Assembly (NCBI GenBank): GCA_030950825.1
Contig: JAUZQT010000143.1
Location: 1-10,880 of the forward strand
From: Mariprofundaceae bacterium
GTDB lineage: Bacteria > Pseudomonadota > Zetaproteobacteria > Mariprofundales > Mariprofundaceae
Direction: 5' to 3'
DNA length: 10,880 bases
Under the pieces are notes generated by a model. It did no database searches, had not been told where the DNA came from, and was given only the letters and a program-made list of their open reading frames with translations. The position numbers and the translations under genes are program-made. Positions 5,508-10,880 of the stretch are shown piece by piece. The stretch's first letter is position 1. Each line of letters starts with the position of its first letter.

Positions 5508-7585
5508 TGCCAAAATATATTGTTTTTATTTCATGTTTGACTGTTTTTCTGATGCCTTGTTATGGGGCTGCGAAAGGCATTGATATTGTCGCTGATAGCA
5601 TGGTTCGAGATGAATATGGTATGGTCACTGCCGTTGGTGATGTGGAAATTAAACGCCATGGCGAAACACTAAAATCTGATAAGATTTATTATGATCTCAA
5701 GCACCAACGTATTGAAGCAATGGGGCATGTTGATATTTTATCGCCACAAGCACACATTCAGGCCGAATCGGCAATATTGCATACAGATGATAAGACGGGT
5801 GAACTCAAACAAGTAATATTGACATTGGAGCGCGGTGAGCGATTGCAAGCTGACTCGCTCACTCGGCTGAGTGATATGCGATTTAATGCGGATAATATTA
5901 GCTTTACAACGTGCCCACTTGATGCTGAGGCATGGCGTTTGTATGCGGATCATGTGGAAATTGATCAGCATGAAGGGGCGCTGATCGCCACAGGTGCACG
6001 CTTTGATATTGCTGGGGTGCCGGTGTTTTATTCACCTTATTGGAAACACTCCTTACGCCGAAAGTCTGGCATATTATTGCCCGATATTGGCACGAGTAGT
6101 AGTAGAGGCACTGAATACGCACTGCCTTATTATTGGGCTGCTAAGAGTAATTGGGATGCCACGATCACGCCGCGCTGGATGACAGCACGCGGCTTGATGG
6201 GTGAAGTTGAGCTTCGTCATGCTGCGGGCTATGGCGGTGAAGAGGTTCAATGGGCAGGGCTTCGCGACAAACAAACGCAAGCTTACCGTCAACACATACA
6301 AAGCAAGGTGGTGCGTAAATTTTCTAAAAACTGGCAGTTTTATGCCAATATTGACCATGTGTCGGATCGCGATTTTTTATTGGACTTTGCCTTGAATGAT
6401 ATAGGAAATAGCACGCGTTATTTGAGCAGTGATGTTGGTCTTGCTTGGCAAGGGGAACGGGGTGATGTTCATCTGAACACACTTTATCAACAGGATTTAA
6501 TCCAGTTGAATGATGATCGTACATTGCAGATTCTTCCAAGGCTGGAAAGCCGTTATGCCATACCAATCATGGGCGATGCTCAGCTACATATAGACCAGCA
6601 AAGCACCCGCTTTGATCGCAATATTGGCGTCGATGGTTGGCGGGTAGAAATTCACCCGTGGTTGGCACTGCCTTTGAGTATGCAGGGTGGAGCCATTCAG
6701 AGCACTATTCAAATGGGTGTGCATCAAACACGTTATGGTCAGTTAAACACAGGGCTTACAAGCACACAGAAGTATGCCCGAACAGTTTATGATGCCAGCC
6801 TTGAGACACGGGTTTCAGTGGAGCGCATCAGTGCCGACAAACATTGGCGACACAGTATTTCCCCCATTTTTCGTTATGATTTATCCTATGCTCCGAATCA
6901 GACGGGGAAGGTCAATTTTGATACTGGATTTAGCCAGTTAACATTAAATAACTTATTGCAAGGCAATCGTTTTACGGGTCTTGATCGTTTTGAGCGCATG
7001 AATCGCATCAGTGTGATGTTGGAAAATAGCTTGCAGCATAAAGCTGAATCATCGGATGCGTCATTCAATATATTTACAGCAAGGCTGGGTGTGGCATATG
7101 ATTTGTTGCGTCAGAATATTGATACAACACTACAAACGACTCAGCTGCGACCCTTTTCCAATCTGGTTGGGGAGCTGGTCGTATCACCGATGCCAGGGCT
7201 TACCGCCGATGCCAGTGGCCAATATGATCCAGTGAATAAGTTTTGGGGAACTGCCCAAGCAGCGATACATTTGCAACACCAGCAAGGCCATCAATTGAAT
7301 GTTCGTTGGCAACGTGTAGATGCACGTTATAGCACAGCAACAGAATTTCTCAGTGGCGATCTTGATGTGGCAATTACGCCGCGTTGGAAGGCTTTTGGTA
7401 CGGTGCAATATGATGCGCGTATTAAATTAACACAGCAGGCCTCAACGGGGATCCATTATCAGCATAGTTGCTGGGACTTTAAGGTTGAAGCCTATCGCAA
7501 CTTGAATGGTGGCAGCACAGGTGCAGCCAATGTGGGTTACCGCTTCTTGCTCGGCTTCAAGGGGCTGGGTAGCGTTGGGGGATAG
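5507..7585 (+). CDS. lptD: LPS-assembly protein LptD
   Basis: LptD is the outer-membrane beta-barrel that, with the LptE plug, inserts lipopolysaccharide into the outer leaflet. It has an N-terminal signal peptide with hydrophobic core about 4-20. The OstA/LptA-like beta-jellyroll spans about 24-115 (IDIVADSM, VTAVGDVEIKRHGETLKSDKI). The conserved entry to the barrel is VPVFYSPYWK and KSGILLPDIG (171-194), then LPYYWAAKSNWDATITPRW. The barrel ends with GFKGLGSVGG, typical of LptD tails. At 692 residues it is shorter than the E. coli protein (784). Only two cysteines remain after the signal peptide, C136 (FTTC) and C655 (HSCW). E. coli has four, so one interdomain disulfide is expected. There is no Shine-Dalgarno site: ATG 5507 overlaps the ubiG stop, so it probably depends on ubiG translation. 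Confidence 0.94.
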   Translation: MPKYIVFISCLTVFLMPCYGAAKGIDIVADSMVRDEYGMVTAVGDVEIKRHGETLKSDKIYYDLKHQRIEAMGHVDILSPQAHIQAESAILHTDDKTGELKQVILTLERGERLQADSLTRLSDMRFNADNISFTTCPLDAEAWRLYADHVEIDQHEGALIATGARFDIAGVPVFYSPYWKHSLRRKSGILLPDIGTSSSRGTEYALPYYWAAKSNWDATITPRWMTARGLMGEVELRHAAGYGGEEVQWAGLRDKQTQAYRQHIQSKVVRKFSKNWQFYANIDHVSDRDFLLDFALNDIGNSTRYLSSDVGLAWQGERGDVHLNTLYQQDLIQLNDDRTLQILPRLESRYAIPIMGDAQLHIDQQSTRFDRNIGVDGWRVEIHPWLALPLSMQGGAIQSTIQMGVHQTRYGQLNTGLTSTQKYARTVYDASLETRVSVERISADKHWRHSISPIFRYDLSYAPNQTGKVNFDTGFSQLTLNNLLQGNRFTGLDRFERMNRISVMLENSLQHKAESSDASFNIFTARLGVAYDLLRQNIDTTLQTTQLRPFSNLVGELVVSPMPGLTADASGQYDPVNKFWGTAQAAIHLQHQQGHQLNVRWQRVDARYSTATEFLSGDLDVAITPRWKAFGTVQYDARIKLTQQASTGIHYQHSCWDFKVEAYRNLNGGSTGAANVGYRFLLGFKGLGSVGG

Positions 7586-7612
7586 TTAGCTATCTTCCTT
7601 CTTGGGGTTTTC

Positions 7613-9040
7613 ATGCGTTTTTCATTTTTTTCTTCCGTTCGACCTTCGATGATATTGTTATTTGTAGGGTTGTTTTTATACAGTGCAGCAGCTCAAGCCC
7701 TTGAAAATGATCTGACTCTGGATGCGATTGCGGCAACCGTGCAAGGGAAAGCGGTAACCTGTTATGAAGTGGAAGAAAATATCCGCAAACTACGCCAGCA
7801 ATTGCAGCAATCTGGCTTGATCGACTTCGATCATAAACAGCTTTATCAACGCGCCTTGGACGCGCAAATTATGCAGCGTCTGCAAGCCAGTGAGGCGCAC
7901 AAGCTGGGTATCAATATTGCCGATGATGAAGTGAATAGTGCGATTAAAAAGGTAGCAAAAGATAATAAGCTTGATATGAGTCAGTTAAAAGAAGCCCTCA
8001 AAGCACAGGGTATTGATTTTGACGATTACCGAGAAAGCCTAAAAAAACGCATGCTGAGCAATAAGTTGATTGATATTGCAGTGCGGGGAAGAGTCAAGAT
8101 AAGTGATGAAGCGATGCGCGAGTATTATCGCAAATATATGCTGAATCCCAAGCCCGTTCGCGAAATTCGTTTGGCGCAAATTTTTAGAGCCGTAAAAAAC
8201 ACATCAGGACCGATTACAATTCGCCAAAATAAACAGGATATTGAAAAAGTACGCAAGAAACTGGATACAGGGGCTGAATTTTCAGATTTGGTTACCCTGC
8301 ATTCGCAATCGCCTGATGCTGCTTCAGGGGGGGATATGGGCTGGTTTTTGCCAGGTGGTATTTCACCAGTCTTTGCCGAGGTGTTTCAGCTACCAGTATT
8401 GGGCTATACCCATATTATTCGTTCGCCAGCAGGCTTTCATATTGTGAAAGTTGTTGAAGAGCGCTGGCATGAACCTGAGCTTGGTGAAAGTTATGATGAA
8501 GTGCATGCCCGCCATATTCTGTTGAAAGTGCCAACCACTGCCAATGAGGCGACGCGTGCAAAAATTATGGACCGGGCTCAAAATATTGCACGCAATATGC
8601 AAAGTGTTGATGATGATGCCTTTGCGACACGTGCCAAGGAAACCTCTCAAGGGCCCAGCAATAGTCGTGGTGGTGATCTGGGTTGGTTTAGGAAAGGGCA
8701 AATGGTCAAGGCATTTGAAGATGTGGCATTTGCTTTGAATGCAGGGGACACCAGTGGCGTTGTAAAATCGGCCTTTGGATTGCATATTATTCGTGTGGTT
8801 GAGAAGCGTCATATCAACCCCAACAGCTTTGAAGCAAGGCTCAACCAGATCAATCAAGTATTAAGCAATGCTGAAATGCAAACTCAAGTGCCGCGCTGGC
8901 TGGCTTCCCTTAAAGCAAAAGCTGTGATTAAAACGCTATCATGTCCACAGTTGCAATATGCCACTGAAAAGTCATCTGGCGCACAATTACAGCTCACTGA
9001 AAGCCTGAGCGATCGCCCATCTGAATCCAAAAGTCGCTGA
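7613..9040 (+). CDS. surA: Periplasmic chaperone and peptidyl-prolyl isomerase SurA
   Basis: SurA escorts outer-membrane proteins, including LptD, through the periplasm. A signal peptide ends near AQA (27-29), after a hydrophobic core at about 12-25. The N-terminal chaperone domain covers roughly 33-175. Two parvulin (PpiC/rotamase) domains follow: about 184-281 and 297-398, each with the GGD-(M/L)-GWF motif (239-245 and 353-359). The second has the usual VHARHILLK entry. The C-terminal helix segment is about 402-440. A further 35-residue tail rich in serine, glutamine and charged residues (441-475) makes it longer than E. coli SurA (428). Cysteines C50 and C444 are the only two in the mature protein. 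It begins 27 bases after lptD with only a weak GGGG site (7604-7607). The lptD-surA-pdxA order is a classic arrangement. Confidence 0.93.
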   Translation: MRFSFFSSVRPSMILLFVGLFLYSAAAQALENDLTLDAIAATVQGKAVTCYEVEENIRKLRQQLQQSGLIDFDHKQLYQRALDAQIMQRLQASEAHKLGINIADDEVNSAIKKVAKDNKLDMSQLKEALKAQGIDFDDYRESLKKRMLSNKLIDIAVRGRVKISDEAMREYYRKYMLNPKPVREIRLAQIFRAVKNTSGPITIRQNKQDIEKVRKKLDTGAEFSDLVTLHSQSPDAASGGDMGWFLPGGISPVFAEVFQLPVLGYTHIIRSPAGFHIVKVVEERWHEPELGESYDEVHARHILLKVPTTANEATRAKIMDRAQNIARNMQSVDDDAFATRAKETSQGPSNSRGGDLGWFRKGQMVKAFEDVAFALNAGDTSGVVKSAFGLHIIRVVEKRHINPNSFEARLNQINQVLSNAEMQTQVPRWLASLKAKAVIKTLSCPQLQYATEKSSGAQLQLTESLSDRPSESKSR

Positions 9041-10071
9041 TGCGACCAACGCTAATTACGCTGGGTGAGCCTGCAGGCATTGGTGCAGACTGTGTGATTC
9101 TTGCCCATCAGGCTCAAGCTGAGCTATTTGAAAATATACGTATTGTGGCACCACCTTTGTGGCTAAGTCAGCGCGCCCAAACTTTGGGTACCCATACGCT
9201 GATTCAGGAGGTTTTTTCGTTATCCGAAAAGCCCCATCATGCATCGCCACTGCATTGTTGGAATCCCTTATCAGAAGCCCAACAGCATGAGCCATTTGTA
9301 CCACTTGTGGGGAAGCCATCATCGCAAACGGCAGCGGCTGTGGTTGCCTGTATTGAAGCTGCGGCACAAGCTTGCATGTGTGGCGAGGCCGCTGGGCTTG
9401 TTACAGGGCCTATTGAAAAGGCCATACTGCGTGATAGTGGTTTTGATTTCCCTGGGCATACGGAGTTCTTGGCACATTTGGGAGGGCATTATTTAGAAAA
9501 GAAATGTGATATTGTCATGATGCTTGCCTCCAATGATTTGCGCGTTGCCTTGCTAACCACGCATATGGCAATCAGCGATGTGCCTAAAAGCTTATCCATT
9601 GAGCAAACATTGCGCTGTATTCAGATTGTGCATCATGATTTGCGAACACGCTTTGGCATCAGTCAACCACGCCTTGGCATGTGCGGCCTGAATCCGCATG
9701 CCGGCGAGCAAGGACATTTTGGCCGTGAGGAAATAGAAATTTTGATGCCCGCAGTATTGCAAGCGCGTCAGGAGGCTATTGAGATATCCGATCCATTGCC
9801 CGCAGATACCCTTTTTTCAGCGCAAATGCGCGATCAGTTTGATGCCATTGTATGTTGTTATCATGATCAGGCGCTTATTCCGATTAAAGCCTTGAGCTTT
9901 GGTAATGCCGTGAATGTTACGCTTGGTCTCCCCTTTATTCGCACCAGTGTGGATCATGGAACGGCATTGGATCGTGCAGGAAGTGGAAAAGTGTCCTATA
10001 GTAGTCTTGTGGAAGCTATAAAACTGGCGCATCGGATGCATCAAAACAGTCATTACCTGTATGATTTATGA
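9040..10071 (+). CDS. pdxA: 4-hydroxythreonine-4-phosphate dehydrogenase
   Basis: PdxA oxidises 4-phosphohydroxy-L-threonine with NAD+ in the DXP-dependent route to pyridoxal phosphate. The 343 residues are close to the E. coli length (329). The N-terminal motif reads GEPAGIGAD, where E. coli-type enzymes have GDPAGIGPE. VTGPIEKAIL (121-130) and PGHTEFLA (138-145) provide substrate-binding residues, including H140 and T141. The metal-binding histidines are expected at H175 (TTHM), H220 (NPHAGE) and H275 (YHDQ). GLPFIRTSVDHGTALDRAG (296-314) completes the active site. ATG 9040 overlaps the surA stop (TGATG) with no clear Shine-Dalgarno site, which suggests coupled translation. Confidence 0.93.
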   Translation: MRPTLITLGEPAGIGADCVILAHQAQAELFENIRIVAPPLWLSQRAQTLGTHTLIQEVFSLSEKPHHASPLHCWNPLSEAQQHEPFVPLVGKPSSQTAAAVVACIEAAAQACMCGEAAGLVTGPIEKAILRDSGFDFPGHTEFLAHLGGHYLEKKCDIVMMLASNDLRVALLTTHMAISDVPKSLSIEQTLRCIQIVHHDLRTRFGISQPRLGMCGLNPHAGEQGHFGREEIEILMPAVLQARQEAIEISDPLPADTLFSAQMRDQFDAIVCCYHDQALIPIKALSFGNAVNVTLGLPFIRTSVDHGTALDRAGSGKVSYSSLVEAIKLAHRMHQNSHYLYDL

Positions 10072-10106
10072 ATAATGCGGCTTAAACCTTGCTTCTTACT
10101 CTTGAT

Positions 10107-10113
10107 GAGGGAG
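10107..10113 (+). promoter_or_regulatory. Strong ribosome-binding site of yqgE
   Basis: GAGGGAG lies 7 bases before ATG 10121. It is the best such site in the second half of the window and implies that yqgE is translated independently of pdxA. Confidence 0.7.
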
Positions 10114-10120
10114 ATAAAAT

Positions 10121-10711
10121 ATGCAGTTGGATTTCATAAAAGCCAATGATTTGAATGGAAAATTATTATTGGCAACACCCAGCCTGCAGGAACAAGCGTT
10201 TAAAGATAGCGTTATTCTACTTTGCCACCATGATGATGAAGGCAGTATGGGTTTGATTATTAATCGCCCACAAGAACTTACGATTCGCGATGTTTTGGAA
10301 GAAATTCAATTGCCTCCACGCCAAGAAGGCTTGGATTCACTCTCAGAAAAACGGCTTACCACTTATGAGGGGGGGCCGATTGATTCATTTCGTGGTTTTG
10401 TGTTGCATGATGCTTGGCACATGTATGAATCAACCATGCAAATAACATCAGAATTGCATTTGACGACCTCACGCGATGTGTTGGAATGCATCTCCCGTGG
10501 AGCTGACCCTGAGCACTTTATGCTTATTCTAGGCTATGCTGCTTGGAGTTCTGGGCAACTTGAGCAGGAATTAATGGATAATGATTGGCTGATTGTTGAT
10601 TCGAATGAGCAGCTTGTTTTTCAGGCTGAGCCTGAACACAGATGGGTTTTAGGCGCGCAAAGCATGGGTATCCACAAATCTCATTTATCCTCACTTGTGG
10701 GCCATGCTTGA
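10121..10711 (+). CDS. yqgE: YqgE/AlgH family protein (UPF0301)
   Basis: This 196-residue protein belongs to the YqgE/AlgH family (E. coli YqgE is 187). Family marks include the N-terminal LLATPSLQEQAFKDSVILLC (16-35), GSMGLIINRP (41-50), EGGPIDSFRGFVLH (near 84-97), TTSRDVLE, LGYAAWSSGQLEQELMDNDW and the closing SLVGHA. There is no signal peptide or membrane segment. The molecular function is not settled; AlgH was linked to alginate regulation in Pseudomonas, but a direct DNA-binding role is doubtful. The gene follows pdxA by 49 bases and has its own strong ribosome-binding site. I see no convincing promoter in that gap, so it may be read through from upstream or served by a promoter I cannot see. 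Confidence 0.92.
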   Translation: MQLDFIKANDLNGKLLLATPSLQEQAFKDSVILLCHHDDEGSMGLIINRPQELTIRDVLEEIQLPPRQEGLDSLSEKRLTTYEGGPIDSFRGFVLHDAWHMYESTMQITSELHLTTSRDVLECISRGADPEHFMLILGYAAWSSGQLEQELMDNDWLIVDSNEQLVFQAEPEHRWVLGAQSMGIHKSHLSSLVGHA

Positions 10712-10880
10712 TGTGTCATCGACTCACTATCAGGCTTCAACCTAGATCCTGCAAGTGTTTACTCATACATAGCGCAACCTCTTGATTCACTTGGACTATT
10801 GAAAAAACACTCATTACCAATAAGGTGACTACGTGTTTTTTCAATACGCCATGTAAACCAATATCTTACACTCTGCACGC
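10712..10880. other. Gene-free right edge
   Basis: These 169 bases hold no reading frame that resembles a protein on either strand. The only clear structure is the inverted repeat at 10797-10846. The window ends before the next gene. Confidence 0.55.
10797..10846. repeat. Perfect 14-bp AT-rich inverted repeat
   Basis: TATTGAAAAAACAC (10797-10810) and GTGTTTTTTCAATA (10833-10846) are perfect reverse complements around a 22-base spacer. The spacer itself contains a small ACC-AATAA-GGT hairpin. The A6 and T6 tracts at symmetric places could make it a bidirectional terminator for yqgE and a convergent gene beyond the window. However, the stem core is AT-rich for a terminator and the loop is long. 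A binding site for a dimeric regulator is an alternative. Confidence 0.6.

Noticed and set aside
8390..8857. 155-codon open frame on the minus strand
   Set aside because: It lies fully inside surA, opposite the two parvulin domains, and its composition looks like an antisense shadow.
1..10880. CRISPR array, tRNA or rRNA genes
   Set aside because: No regularly spaced direct repeats, and no tRNA- or rRNA-like segments were seen; nearly all of the window is protein-coding.

Overview
The window reads as chromosomal DNA from a ubiquinone-making Gram-negative proteobacterium. The evidence is a UbiG-type quinone methyltransferase, the LptD lipopolysaccharide translocon, the SurA outer-membrane chaperone, PdxA and YqgE. 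The neighbourhood (lptD-surA-pdxA) points to Gamma- or Zetaproteobacteria, but nothing here fixes the genus. Base composition looks slightly AT-leaning throughout, and all ten genes lie on the + strand.

Layout. Positions 1-289 are non-coding. They hold three consecutive perfect hairpins and then a plausible sigma70 promoter at about 223-250. From 290 a very tight gene string begins. The first block makes or modifies an acidic surface glycan: a TviB-type UDP-HexNAc 6-dehydrogenase (290-1573), a UDP-uronate 4-epimerase of the CapI type (1573-2535), a family 2 glycosyltransferase (2525-3472) and a class I SAM methyltransferase (3469-4311). A YcgN-type cysteine-cluster protein (4322-4750) and ubiG (4803-5507) come next. 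The second block concerns outer-membrane assembly and cofactors: lptD (5507-7585), surA (7613-9040) and pdxA (9040-10071). After a 49-base gap comes yqgE/algH (10121-10711) with its own strong ribosome-binding site. The final 169 bases carry no gene, but contain a perfect 14-bp AT-rich inverted repeat.

Most junctions overlap by 1 to 11 bases (TAATG, ATGA, TGATG), so the nine genes from 290 to 10071 look like one transcription unit with much translational coupling. The first two enzymes would supply a UDP-uronic acid sugar, the glycosyltransferase would add a sugar to a lipid-linked or LPS-type glycan, and the methyltransferase might decorate it. LptD, with SurA as folding helper, would serve lipopolysaccharide export. 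Putting surface glycan genes in the same string as the LPS translocon is the most notable feature of the layout.

I did not find a clearly new system. The best leads are the hairpin-rich left edge, which may be the remnant of a mobile element; the inverted repeat at the right edge; an LptD with only two mature cysteines; and the unresolved product of the dehydrogenase/epimerase pair.
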